Of a DNA stretch of 64,000 bases, positions 35,663 to 45,151 are shown in pieces. The DNA lies in the NCBI GenBank assembly GCA_022009815.1, contig CP091725.1, positions 496,001-560,000 of the forward strand, in the 5' to 3' direction. Under the pieces are notes generated by a model. It made no database searches and was not told the origin of the DNA. It saw only the letters and a list, made by a program, of their open reading frames with translations. Every line of letters starts with the position of its first letter. Position 1 is the stretch's first letter. The translations under genes were made by a program, and so were the position numbers. Origin of the DNA: Bacteroidales bacterium. GTDB taxonomy: Bacteria; Bacteroidota; Bacteroidia; Bacteroidales; Muribaculaceae.

Positions 35663-37172
35663 CTATAAAATCCCTTGTTCGGGCGTAATATCAAGGCCGG
35701 CGGCTTCGACAAGTTGCCGGTCTTTCTTCATTACCTCAGCCGGAATCCATTTACGCTCAACCCTGACGGTGCGCACGCGGCTCAGGCTACGTACCATGTC
35801 CATCGGGGCATAACGATTGCTTAGTTCCGCTTTTTTGAGACGTTCGCTCAAGTCGTAGTACCACTGCAATGCAATCATGCAGATGAAAGTCCATGCCTCA
35901 AGCGATTTTTCGTCTTGCATATAAGAATGGTCGGCCTCGATGACATTTTTAAATGCATCAATAGCCTGCTCTACATCGCCACGAGTCTTATAGTCGAGGT
36001 AAACATGTTCGGCATCTTTCCCCGATGTAGACATTAGAGCTAATGTGCCGAACTGCAGTGACTTCACCTTGTATCCGTCCATTGTGTACTCTTCCATTTC
36101 GGGGTCGAAAAACGCGTCGCATGTAGTCTTCCGACTCATCACTGCGGTGTGCCTCGTCAAGGTAGAGAAACACTTCATGACCATCAATCTCAAAGCGCTT
36201 CCACCATATCGGCTTTTTGTGATAGAGGAATGCTCCATCAGCTCCGTCGTTGGTCCGCGAGGCGAATATGTTATAATCCAGACCTTTGGTAGAGCGCTTT
36301 AGCGCCATAGTGAACTTTATCCCCAATTTGTCAAGTTGCGCTATGTTTGAAGCCGATTGAAATCCTTTATCGATAATGGCAACACCATCGCGTATGCCCG
36401 AATCGGCGAGGCACACCTTAAATGCGCTGACATCCTTTATGCTGCCTGGCATCAAACGATAATATACGGGCAGATGCTTGGCGCAGTTGAAAATCCACAT
36501 TATATTTACCGCAGTGTCGAACGTGCCGCGTTTTTGTTTTTTTGTCAGTTGCGGATAATCCATGCAACGTGATGCCGAGAGCTGATCGGTGCCGTCAAAA
36601 GATGATATTATCCAAAGGATCAATATAGCTGCGCATATACTCAGTTATTTTTATCACGCTTTGTGCCCAAATCACGAAGAAATCCCGATAGCGCATTGGC
36701 CGACAAGCCCCTATTGCCAATCTTGTGCGACAGATAACTATCGGCAAAGTCTCCTGCAACGCGACGCATCGGCGACTGAAAACGCAACCTGCAGTACACC
36801 AACGCAATAATCCGTGACCAATCCTCAGGGAACACTTGCTTTAGTCGGTCAATACAGTCGCTCTGCTCCGTCAGAATGTAGTCTGAGAGACCGAATTCCT
36901 TTACTTTCTCCTATTTTTGGCTCAGCAATCACAGCCGACTTCCCTCCTTTAAGTTCCGCAATCTCACGTTCCATTATTCGCTTGCGCGACTCCTTAAAGC
37001 CTCCATCCTCAGTTATAGAGCCAAGATATTTGCCTGTAATCTTGCGGGCGCGCTTTTTTTCTCCTTGTCATACACGCTTGAACACTCATACAACTTGTAG
37101 AGCGAATCGTTTACACGACGAAGTTCAGTTCCGGGGCGACGGAATTTTTACTGCCCAATCAGGATGTGCCAT
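35663..37172 (-). pseudogene. DDE transposase of the IS (frame breaks)
   Basis: Starts MAHPDWAVK at 37172 and ends GLDITPEQGIL with its stop inside the left terminal repeat. Recognisable: KKRARKITGKYLGSITEDGG; FPEDWSRIIALVYCRLRFQS; DGTDQLSASRCMDYPQLTKK (first Asp region); YYRLMPGSIKDVSAFKV; IIDKGFQSASNIAQLDKLGI (second Asp); YKTRGDVEQAIDAFKNVIEA (Glu). At least four frame changes. About 500 aa if repaired. The YRLMPGSI-D-S block is typical of IS4/IS1634-type transposases. Confidence 0.8.
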
Positions 37173-37177
37173 ACTCT

Positions 37178-37205
37178 TTTATATTACGCTAAGACGTAAT
37201 ATAAA
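37178..37205. repeat. Inverted repeat upstream of IS transposase
   Basis: TATATTACG (37180-37188) and CGTAATATA (37195-37203). The inner word GTAATAT also occurs in both terminal repeats, so the transposase may bind here too and repress itself. Confidence 0.45.
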
Positions 37206-37321
37206 GATACAACATTGTTTTGATTCTGCCAAACTTTTTGCCTGAAAATCAAGCATCGAGGCGAAAAAAATCGCCCCGATGCCATAATATTACGCCAATT
37301 TAAGGGATTTTATAGCTTAAT

Positions 37322-37573
37322 AGACGCATAGCTCTGAGAGTTATTTTCGGACAACTTTTCCTTTTCAGATGGATGCCGTTCAAAGTAATCACGGGGTGTG
37401 AAATGATAACCGCATTTCTGCTCGTGGTCGCAACGCCCCACGTAATCCGGGAAGTGGATTTGTTTCTCTGTATCAATGTACTTGGAAAAACATCTTTTGC
37501 GGTGACAGTTCGGGCAAGTATGCCGAGTGCTGACACCTTTGTAGGGTTCTAATATGAATCTATGTGTACTCAT
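37322..37573 (-). pseudogene. DUF6371/Toprim-type primase, N-terminal zinc-binding part
   Basis: MSTHRFILEPYKG, then THTCPNCHRKRCF-like Cys pair and GRCDHEQKCGYHFTPRDYF: a CPxC/CxxxxxC zinc ribbon as in DnaG-type and DUF6371 primases. Runs into the IS right end after SQSYASIK. The other part is 34835-35656. Lies 78 bp downstream of the DUF3987 gene, same direction. Confidence 0.85.
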
Positions 37574-37651
37574 TGTATGTTTCTTTTTGGGTGTGTCATT
37601 TTTGTCGTTATTGTCGTTTTCGCTTGGATATTGTCAATACCGACAAAAATG

Positions 37652-39027
37652 TCACGGGTTAATCTTTGAATATTCTCCATGCTTCTCTTTGCGAAACAAT
37701 GTCCCGATGTTGTCATTGAGAAAGCGTTGAAACGTTCGCTCCTTCATCCCGTTTTGCTCGGCTATCTGTATGGCTTGGGCGGTTGTAAAGGATGGAGGAA
37801 GCAGATTGACTATTGTCTGTTGTTGGCTGTTGTGCGTATTTTCATTGAGGACATTTTGAACGTTCAATGCAGACTCTTTGAAATACTCCGTCAGTTTGAT
37901 TGCTCGTTCCACAGTCAACAGGTCGATACAGGTCTTATCACACTCTCCGCAAGTCCATCGTGCTAATTGGATAATCAGACAGAAACGGATGATGTATATT
38001 TCCAGCTTGCAATAGATACTTACGATGGTGTCGTTTGTTTCCCGGTCGCACAGCTCTGAGAAGTGGTGCTGCCACTCATAAAGCCTTCTTTTAGCATCCT
38101 CTGTGAAAAGAAGAATTTTCGGTTCAATCTCTCCATATTCATTGAGGGCACATTCTTGCTGTATCAGCTTCTCAATGATGGCTTTCCATTCCTGTTCGAT
38201 GTTCTCCGGCAATTCTTTGTCATTCCAACGTGCCTTCGTTGCAGGTTGGGCATCACAAACAGAATACGGTCGATGAAACCGTTGCTGGAGCGTTCGCCTT
38301 TTGCCAGTTCGTTCAAAATCTTCTTTTGGATAGTGCCGATGACTGAGATGTACGGACGCTTGATGAAGATGGAACTCTTGGCATTTTTGCGGTCGGATAT
38401 AGTGGTCTTGGCACTGAATACCGACAACCAGAACTGTTCTTCTGAACCATTATTATAGCGGTTGAAGTTCTTGAACCAGGCCGACAGCTCGTCCGACCAA
38501 AGGCAGAGTCCTCTGGGATTTTGGGCATGTATCAGGCTCAATCCTTCGGGAGTAATATCCGAAACAAGAAAGCGTCTGCGCATGGGAGCCTGCGGAAATT
38601 CATCCAAACCAGCTTCAATGTGTTCCTTTTTGCTCATGGACAGAGTGCGTTCATACTCGGCATACAGCTTCTGATATTCCTGATTCTGACAATAGTCGTG
38701 TTCAATAAACGGCTGGAAAGCGAAACTCAGCGGATGACTCTTATTCGCTCCGGGGCGTCCAATCAGTGCCATGTACAGGATGGGACTTTCCAGCCAGTTG
38801 CGCTTCACCTGTACCAGATGGGAGTTACCAATCCCCACGGCAATGGCCGCAAGAATAGCCGCAGCAACATAATCTACGGGATAGCCCTGACAATCGTGCA
38901 AACTGCTGATGATGCGCTGAATCCTGATAGGAAAGATTTCTATCGGGAACTCGCTACCAGACATCTTGGCTCCGATACGCACAGCCTCGCCGATAATACC
39001 TTCTGCTGTTAATTTGGAGGTTTCCAT
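37652..39027 (-). CDS. DUF3987 (VirE-like) protein (frame break)
   Basis: About 458 aa from METSKLTAEGIIGEAV at 39027. AAA-like Walker A variant LIGRPGANKSHPL and the conserved GLCLWSDELSAWFKNFNRYN and RPYISVIGTIQ blocks of DUF3987. The frame changes near 38200 (after MPNLQRRH to ENIEQEWKAIIEKL) and continues to 37652, ending in a winged-helix-like tail. Carried by many Bacteroides mobilisable elements, thought to support their replication. Confidence 0.82.
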
Positions 39028-39038
39028 AGCCGTGCAGA

Positions 39039-39407
39039 TCAAAAGTTATAGCCTCCCTTTGGTTTGCGTTTCGCCCCATGTACTATCTCCGCAGCCTGTT
39101 CTTGAAGCGACATGGCCTGCATCTGCTTGCGCCCGGACTCAATCCATTGCAGCAACTCGTCTTCATAGAAGTATAGTTTCTTACCTTTTTTATAAGCTGG
39201 AATTAGTCCTTTACGCGCAAGCGTGTAAATGGTAGGTTTTGCCTTTCGTGTGATTTTACAGGCTTCGTCAATTTCAATAAGACGATGTTTGTCGGAAGAA
39301 GTCTGCGGTTGCAACGCCGCCACCATTTGACGGATTTGTTCCATCTGTTCTGTGAGATAACCTACCGCCTGCGGCAGCTTATCAAATGTGATTTGTTCGT
39401 TTGCCAT
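39039..39407 (-). CDS. Excisionase-like HTH protein
   Basis: 122 aa. HTH_17/MerR-type DNA-binding domain in the C-terminal half: RLIEIDEACKITRKAKPTIY, ARKGLIPAYKKGKKLYFYED, preceded by a coiled-coil-like start. Small HTH proteins of this type activate excision and head the replication/mobilisation operon in NBU/CTnDOT-like elements. Stop is 12 bp upstream of DUF3987. Its promoter carries the module shared with both integrases (39434-39482). Confidence 0.82.
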   Translation of the reverse strand: MANEQITFDKLPQAVGYLTEQMEQIRQMVAALQPQTSSDKHRLIEIDEACKITRKAKPTIYTLARKGLIPAYKKGKKLYFYEDELLQWIESGRKQMQAMSLQEQAAEIVHGAKRKPKGGYNF

Positions 39408-39433
39408 ACGTACTTGTTTTTAATTGTTCGCTG

Positions 39434-39482
39434 GCAAAGGAAGTTGGTGTTTTGATGGTGGAAAACATCACCGGAATATAAC
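39434..39482 (-). promoter_or_regulatory. Promoter module, copy 2 (excisionase)
   Basis: Minus strand: GTTATATTCCGGTGAT upstream, CCACCAT, 3 bases, AACAC, 8 bases, TTTGC (39434-39438), 27 bp before the ATG. 39446-39482 is identical in 30 of 37 bases to 48375-48411 in front of the intact integrase. Confidence 0.6.
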
Positions 39483-39571
39483 TGTGAGATAACTTTTAGT
39501 GGTGATTGGTAGTGATTACAAGGAATTTAGCTACTTTTGTAAGTAGTAAAGATGTAGCTATTGAGAATATA

Positions 39572-39925
39572 ATGTTGAAGTTAGGTATTATCAAACAAGA
39601 TGCAATATTATTGTTTGAACGTTGGAAAAAATTCTATTTTATAGATTATCATCCGTACGAAGAATGGATTCCGAATCCTCCAAAAGAAACACTTACCATT
39701 AAACAGTTTAAAGATAGAATATCAGCTACAAGAATTGATGTAAAGAAGAATGAAAGCACAGGGGAGCCATATTTTGAAGCTGGCAATGTCAAAGGAAAAG
39801 TATCTACAAAAGAAATACCGAAACATCCAATGATATCTTTATTTATTACTTCTGTCTCAAATGAACATTGGCTTTTACATGAGGAAGGAAGTGTTTTAGG
39901 GGCACCAGAAATAGCAATATTTTAA
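39572..39925 (+). CDS. Hypothetical protein
   Basis: 117 aa from ATG 39572 (MLKLGIIKQDAILLFERWKK). A start at 39506 is unlikely because a -7 box TACTTTTG (39531-39538 region) lies inside that longer frame. Contains HPYEEWIPNPPKET and EHWLLHEEGSVLG. No family recognised. First of two small rightward genes on low-GC DNA; could be an immunity or antitoxin-type pair, but nothing proves it. Confidence 0.5.
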   Translation: MLKLGIIKQDAILLFERWKKFYFIDYHPYEEWIPNPPKETLTIKQFKDRISATRIDVKKNESTGEPYFEAGNVKGKVSTKEIPKHPMISLFITSVSNEHWLLHEEGSVLGAPEIAIF

Positions 39926-39939
39926 ATATATTTTGAAGT

Positions 39940-40218
39940 ATGAAAAAGAATAAATATATCCCAATGTTTGACGAACAAGAGTTTGTCCTTGTGTGTCGTA
40001 GAAATGATTATGAGAATGGAATAATTGGTGATGGCTTATTCCTTGTGAGTAGAGAAGAATGGGAAGATACTGATGATTACTCAATTAAAACATTTGATTT
40101 GCTTTTAACAGCAGTTGAAAATAATGTGGTTAAGTTGTACCCTGCCCCCAATAATGCAGTGGTAATATTTCAAACTCTTCCTTATTCAAGAAAAGTAGAT
40201 TACATTGAAGTAGATTAA
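39940..40218 (+). CDS. Hypothetical protein
   Basis: 92 aa. MKKNKYIPMFDEQEFVLVCR start, then many acidic and aromatic residues (EEWEDTDDYSIKTFDLLL). 14 bp after the preceding gene, so cotranscribed. No family recognised. AT-rich like its neighbour. Confidence 0.5.
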   Translation: MKKNKYIPMFDEQEFVLVCRRNDYENGIIGDGLFLVSREEWEDTDDYSIKTFDLLLTAVENNVVKLYPAPNNAVVIFQTLPYSRKVDYIEVD

Positions 40219-40231
40219 TATCTGAATTATA

Positions 40232-40999
40232 CTATTTTTTTACATCTAATTTAATACAACATACTGATTCTGTATGTGACATTTTACGCTCAATAATTGA
40301 GATTTCCAAGGCACGAAGGGTATGGGCAAAGACATTCTTGATGAAAGTTGCAGTATGAATACGTTTTCTGCCAAAAGCCTTACCAATATTCCAACCAAAG
40401 TGCATTATATCATCAATGCTTTTAAGTCGTGAGTCAACCTTTACAGGCGATATCTTTTGCAAGGTATCGCCTGAACTATATTCTACGATGTATGCGCATA
40501 AACGGTTGAGATCTTCTTGACTCATATAGGCGACCATTGTTTGCTTCGTATAGCTAATGACCTTTTCCAATTTGGTTTGAATAGCACGATTCTTTTTTGC
40601 GATAAAATTGGTTCGCATAACTTCATATTCTGAAGGTTTAGAGATTGTTTCTTCAGCGGTAGGAGCAGACTCAATGACATCAGTCGTAGCTTGGTTTGAA
40701 TCTTTGATTGTAGGGACTTCCGGAACAGAAACGGTATCATTGTGATTTTTCATCGTTTGAAAAGCAGAGAAACGCAATAGAAAAGCTTCTATGCGTGGCA
40801 GCAGAAACTGATTGAAAGTTGTCTGTAAACTAACATAGATCGCCATCAAGACAATTACTGTTGCAAAAAATGCAACACTACTATTGAAATCGTCAACACC
40901 TTTGGATAAAACAAACTGCCGAGCTAAAACGCCAACGACAAGAGTACCTACCAATACAAGGGAATAGAGTGCTATATGTTCTATACTTTTCTGATTCAT
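40232..40999 (-). CDS. Membrane protein with cytosolic C-terminal domain
   Basis: 255 aa. Two hydrophobic segments: ALYSLVLVGTLVVGVLARQF (about 9-28) and AFFATVIVLMAIYVSLQ (about 43-59). Then a Thr/Ser/Glu-rich linker and a helical domain (IQTKLEKVISYTKQTMVAYM). No known catalytic motif. Similar two-TM proteins occur in Bacteroidales mobile elements; function unknown. Convergent to the pair before it. Confidence 0.55.
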   Translation of the reverse strand: MNQKSIEHIALYSLVLVGTLVVGVLARQFVLSKGVDDFNSSVAFFATVIVLMAIYVSLQTTFNQFLLPRIEAFLLRFSAFQTMKNHNDTVSVPEVPTIKDSNQATTDVIESAPTAEETISKPSEYEVMRTNFIAKKNRAIQTKLEKVISYTKQTMVAYMSQEDLNRLCAYIVEYSSGDTLQKISPVKVDSRLKSIDDIMHFGWNIGKAFGRKRIHTATFIKNVFAHTLRALEISIIERKMSHTESVCCIKLDVKK

Positions 41000-41309
41000 A
41001 GTGATATTTGCTAATTGTTTGTGCGCAAATATATGTTATTTCATAGATACCATGTTATAAATCCAAGAAAGTGGCAGCATTTGTCCTCGATATGGAACTT
41101 ATTTCTATACCATCTATGCCACAATAGAATAGAAAGAAAAGGTCTTCTCAAAATATAAAGAAAGATGACATATGTTATTTCATTCAGATTGAAGTTGTTA
41201 AATTTATAGTACGTTTTAAACGGTTGTTTCTCCATCAGAGTCACCTAAGAGGCTAATTTTTAAAGATTATTTCTTTTAAAAAGATAAGGAGAATAAGGAT
41301 TATAATCCG

Positions 41310-41317
41310 TATATTTG
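41310..41317 (+). promoter_or_regulatory. -7 box TATATTTG for the TIR operon
   Basis: TATATTTG followed 21 bp later by the ATG at 41339. Single plausible promoter for the seven closely packed genes that follow. Confidence 0.5.
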
Positions 41318-41338
41318 TTATTATTAAAAGAAAAAGAA

Positions 41339-41860
41339 ATGTTAGGGTTAAATAGATTTTACTTGAATGAGTCTTATGACCGTATAAACAGTATATGTAT
41401 TTTCATTAGTCATCAGAAGAAAGATTCTTCTGATGCAAAAAAGATAGCAAACTATTTAATGGCTGCAGGACTGGATGTGTATTTTGATGAATATGATCAA
41501 AATATAGATAGGAGTAATCCTTATTCGGTAGTCAATGCAATAAAAGTTGGTTTAAAACGAAGTACACATCTGTTATGTATTATTTCCCAAAACTCTCTTG
41601 AATCCAAGTGGGTGCCTTGGGAAATTGGATATGCGTATGATAATAAAATTTTGGTCGGTCTTACATTGCGAGATTTATCAAAATCATTTTTACCTGAGTA
41701 TTTACAAGTTATTCAAATATTAAGGGGTACAAAATCACTAAATGAGTTCATTGCTCAAACTCTCAAATCATCTTCCGATAGACTTGTATTAGAAGGTAGG
41801 ATGAGACATTACTATGATATACAAAGTCCCTTATGGAATGTATTAGATTGGGATCAATAA
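41339..41860 (+). CDS. TIR-domain protein 1
   Basis: 173 aa from ATG 41339. TIR fold: ICIFISHQKKDSSDAKKIAN (strand A and BB loop), LDVYFDEYDQNIDRSN, THLLCIISQNSLESKWVPWE with catalytic-type Glu in SKWVPWEIGYAY, and NKILVGLTLRDL. Bacterial TIRs of this type are NADases or make cyclic ADP-ribose-like signals (Thoeris ThsB). One base separates it from the next gene. First gene of the 41.3-47.1 kb operon. Confidence 0.88.
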   Translation: MLGLNRFYLNESYDRINSICIFISHQKKDSSDAKKIANYLMAAGLDVYFDEYDQNIDRSNPYSVVNAIKVGLKRSTHLLCIISQNSLESKWVPWEIGYAYDNKILVGLTLRDLSKSFLPEYLQVIQILRGTKSLNEFIAQTLKSSSDRLVLEGRMRHYYDIQSPLWNVLDWDQ

Positions 41861-41861
41861 T

Positions 41862-42170
41862 ATGAGGCTATTTGTAAGTTATACATTGAAAGATGGTTAT
41901 CTTAATACATCTGTTTTGTTGAAGGTGAAAGAACTGTATCAAAATTGTGATTCTTGTTATATAGACATTATTGATAATGATAGTGTGGATAAGCAAGGTC
42001 GTGTTGAACAAGAACTTCTATCTGCTGATACTCTCCTTCTTATTGAAACTCCAATGGTGATGCAGTCAAAATGGGTAAGATACGAATTGGATGTAGCAAA
42101 AAAGAGAAATATTGTTATTATTAAAAGTGACATCAACAAAATAAAAAGAGAAATATGCAAACACCGTTAG
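41862..42170 (+). CDS. Small TIR-like protein 2
   Basis: 102 aa. MRLFVSYTLKDGYLNTSVLL, then CYIDIIDNDSVDKQGRVEQE, ADTLLLIETPMVMQSKWVRY and ELDVAKKRNIVIIKS: the TIR pattern, including a SKW-x3-E. Compact DUF1863/MTH538-like form. Overlaps the next gene by 16 bp. Confidence 0.75.
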   Translation: MRLFVSYTLKDGYLNTSVLLKVKELYQNCDSCYIDIIDNDSVDKQGRVEQELLSADTLLLIETPMVMQSKWVRYELDVAKKRNIVIIKSDINKIKREICKHR

Positions 42171-44000
42171 GCGTTTATTTGCTTATAGATAAGAAAAACA
42201 GACAGGCAACAGAAATTTTTAATAGATTCTACACTTTGCTCTGTCGTGATGTAGAAAATCCACTATCAGATGGCTTGGATATTCCTGTTTATCTTATCTC
42301 TAATGATGAAAATGGGGAAATAAAGCCCATCGATTTTGAACAAAGCGAGAAGAACGCCATATTCTTCTTTGCTGATATGGCTGTATATTTGGGAGATACA
42401 AAATGGCGGGATTATATTCTTGAATTGAAGAAAAAAATAGATGGTGGTACTCCTGCTATATTATACTGTGTGAAACAATTTGGATATGCTACAGATCTTA
42501 GTTTTATTAACAAAGATCAAATGATTCTCCCTCCTAATGACGATATCATTGCAGGTTGGGACGAAGTTTCTTCTCATATATATGATTGCCTTATTCGATA
42601 CATGAAAGACATGCCTCAAGGCAAATTGAAGTTGTTTATAAGTCATGCTAAAAGAGATGGACTAGCAATTGCTGAGAATCTTAGAAATAGTATTCGTTCT
42701 AAAACAAAATTAGACAGTTTCTTTGACAAGAATGACATTGTTGAAGGAGTAGATTTTGAAAAACAGATAAAAGATAATGTTAAGAGTTCACTTGTGATGG
42801 TTCTGGACTCGGATGCTTATGGTACTCGTCAATGGTGTCAGAAAGAGATTTTGTGTGCTAAGGAATGCGGTGTTCCAATAGTTGTAGTGGATATGCATAG
42901 TGATGTTATAACAAGGACGTTCCCTTATATGGGGAATGTCCCAAGCATCCGGCTAAAGAGGGCAACTTGGATACGGCTATTAACCTCTTGTTGCGCACAG
43001 GTTTGAGATATGAGTACCAAAAGAATTATTTGACTAAAATAGTAAAGGAAGGTGATAATAATGATTTTGAAATTTTAAGTTATCAGCCTGAACTTTTGGA
43101 TATGTATATGCTGGAAAAAAATAATGTGCTGTATCCAGAGCCTCCTATAAGTGAAGAAGAAAGGAGAATACTTAATAGTACGAAAAAGAAATTCATCACA
43201 CCATTGGAAAAGGAAGGTTTACTTCTACATGGAGAATTGATATCTATCTCTGTGTCCAATACAAATGAAAATCGTCCTGACGAGATCTTACTAAGAGATA
43301 TGGTAGTTGAAATATCAAGGTATATTTTGAATGCAGGTGGTAAGATTCTCTATGGAGGTAGTGGGGCTCAAGATGGATATGTAAGTTTATTCAGTCAAAT
43401 ATCAGAGAAGTATGGTAAGATTAAGGTAGAAAACGAGGGTGAAGATGTACTTAAAGATGAAGTCTATATCTATAATTATTATGCATGGCCATATATGAAT
43501 GTCTTATCTAATGATGACATAGCATACTAAAGCACTGTCATCTCTGTGCTCAACAAATTTATCCTGATGGGATTAGCGAGGAACAGAAAAAGTCAATACC
43601 TTCTACACAAGATGAAGAGGGTAAAAAACAAATTATTAATTCTTTATCACACATGCGTGATGTTCGTTGCCATGAAGCTAGGGCATTCATAATCGTTGGT
43701 GGAAAAACGAAAGGCTCTCTAACGTCAATCCCAGGTATTTTAGAGGAATATATTAAAGCGCGTTCAACAGGAAAACCAATATACCTTCTTGGAGGTTTTG
43801 GAGGTGAGGCTGCTCTTATATCCAGTAGTGTTATAGGTCGAAAGAAGATAATTGATTCTATAAAAGATGATACATACGAATCTTTGAATAATGGATTGGA
43901 TTATGAAGAAAATAGGCGCCTTTTATGCTCAACAAATGTTCTTGAAGTTATATGGCTTATTATCAAGGGAATGAAAAATGTTATAACACAAAAAAAATAA
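42155..44000 (+). CDS. TIR-SLOG fusion protein (two frame breaks)
   Basis: About 614 aa across three frames (breaks near 42956 and 43528). Residues 1-160: a further alpha/beta domain, perhaps a degenerate TIR (NAIFFFADMAVYLGDTKWRD). 160-280: TIR, KLKLFISHAKRDGLAIAENL with TRQWCQKEILCAKE (Glu). 330-610: SLOG-like Rossmann region, ILNAGGKILYGGSGAQDGYV, then ARAFIIVGGKTKGSLTSIPG and KPIYLLGGFGGEAALISSSV. SLOG domains bind nucleotide-type ligands, so this looks like a sensor-effector. 1 bp before the next gene. Confidence 0.75.
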
Positions 44001-44001
44001 T

Positions 44002-44505
44002 ATGGCGGATTTACATAATGTTTTCATAAGTCACTATAGTGGTGATGTCCAACGAACTCGAGAACTACAAAAACGCCTTGCTGCAAATGGTTGCATTGTT
44101 CGAAATAGTGCAGCCAAAGAGGATGAAGGAGGAATAATTAGGAATAAGAAAGGGAAACAGGTTTCGGATGCCGTTATAGCTCGATATCTTAAAATGAGGA
44201 TTAATTGGGCTGGTACTTTTATTGTAATCATTGGTGAACACACGCATGAACGTGCATGGGTAAACTATGAGATAGAACAAGCTAACAAGATGGGCAAGCG
44301 TATTGTTGGTATCTATAATTACGGGTGTAAGGAAAAGGTTCCTTTGCCTGGAGCCTTCGAGAAATATGGCAATACTCTTATTGGTTGGAACTCACTTGAT
44401 AAACTTTCGAATGTAATAAACGGAGGAAATGTTCCATTTGAGAATTTTGATGGTTCACCGGCTACGGCTGGTTCATATCCAATGATTTATATAAAATGCA
44501 ATTAA
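44002..44505 (+). CDS. ThsB-like TIR protein (DUF1863)
   Basis: 167 aa. Starts MADLHNVFISHYSGDVQRTR, then WAGTFIVIIGEHTHERAWVN, YEIEQANKMGKRIVGIYNYG and a long C-terminal tail. Layout matches DUF1863/ThsB-type TIR enzymes of Thoeris, which answer phage infection with an ADP-ribose-derived signal. The Glu in AWVNYEIEQA is in the catalytic position. Here no SIR2-SLOG ThsA is next to it; the SLOG is carried by the preceding gene. Confidence 0.82.
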   Translation: MADLHNVFISHYSGDVQRTRELQKRLAANGCIVRNSAAKEDEGGIIRNKKGKQVSDAVIARYLKMRINWAGTFIVIIGEHTHERAWVNYEIEQANKMGKRIVGIYNYGCKEKVPLPGAFEKYGNTLIGWNSLDKLSNVINGGNVPFENFDGSPATAGSYPMIYIKCN

Positions 44506-44509
44506 GATT

Positions 44510-45151
44510 ATGAAATGTTATAGTTATAAAATGGACCATGATTTCGGTTTTGCCCCGAATCCTTTTTGGGGGGTTATGACCTTGGCTACTTGTAAAGGTA
44601 GACTCCGTAGCAGTAGTAATTTAGAGATTGGTGACTGGGTTATCGCGACAGGAGGCCGTGTGCTTCATAAATATATTGAACACCTTATCTTTGCGATGAA
44701 AGTAGAGGAAATTATTACCTTCGATCAATATTGGGAAAATCCAAATTTTCAGTGTAAGAAACCGATTTTCAATGGTTCGGTAATACAAATGTATGGAGAC
44801 AATGTTTACCATACTAATCCCCAAACAGGAGAGGTTATACAGGAACGGTGTGCTCATACAGTAGAAGGAACGAATCCTAAAGACACTGAACAGTATGGAC
44901 GTGATATACGTGGAAAGAATGTTTTAATTTCGAGAGACTTTTATTATTTTGGGGCAAATGCACCTGAGTTACCTGATGAATTCAAATGTATGGCAAGTAC
45001 TGTTAGGGATATAGAATGTTACCATGTAGACGAAGAGACTGTAAAGAAGTTCGTAGATTGGTTGCAATCAAACTATAAAGTCGGAATTCATGGGGATCCT
45101 ATAAATTGGCAAGAATTCCCATTTAAATCATATCCAATGCCTAAGCTATGA
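44510..45151 (+). CDS. Nmad2-domain protein
   Basis: 213 aa. Opening KCYSYKMDHDFGFAPNPFWG, then VMTLATCKGRLRSSSNLEIG and DWVIATGG, the signature of Nmad2 (nucleotide modification associated domain 2). The family was predicted from its company with enzymes that hypermodify DNA bases; the biochemistry is unknown, though a role in handling modified nucleotides is assumed. Its stop overlaps the start of the next gene (ATGA). Confidence 0.8.
   Translation: MKCYSYKMDHDFGFAPNPFWGVMTLATCKGRLRSSSNLEIGDWVIATGGRVLHKYIEHLIFAMKVEEIITFDQYWENPNFQCKKPIFNGSVIQMYGDNVYHTNPQTGEVIQERCAHTVEGTNPKDTEQYGRDIRGKNVLISRDFYYFGANAPELPDEFKCMASTVRDIECYHVDEETVKKFVDWLQSNYKVGIHGDPINWQEFPFKSYPMPKL

Larger units (their letters stand above)
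35663..37315 (-). mobile_element. IS4/IS1634-like insertion sequence
   Basis: 1653 bp. Terminal inverted repeats: CTATAAAATCCCTT, five variable bases, GGCGTAATAT at both ends (35663 inward, 37315 inward on the other strand). Target duplication CTTAAT at 35657-35662 and 37316-37321. Carries one DDE transposase gene running leftward. Interrupts the primase gene. Family assignment is from transposase style and 6-bp duplication. Confidence 0.88.

Noticed and set aside
44002..44505. Calling the cluster a standard Thoeris system
   Set aside because: No SIR2-SLOG or TM-SLOG ThsA gene is present, and the operon continues into nucleotide-modification enzymes.
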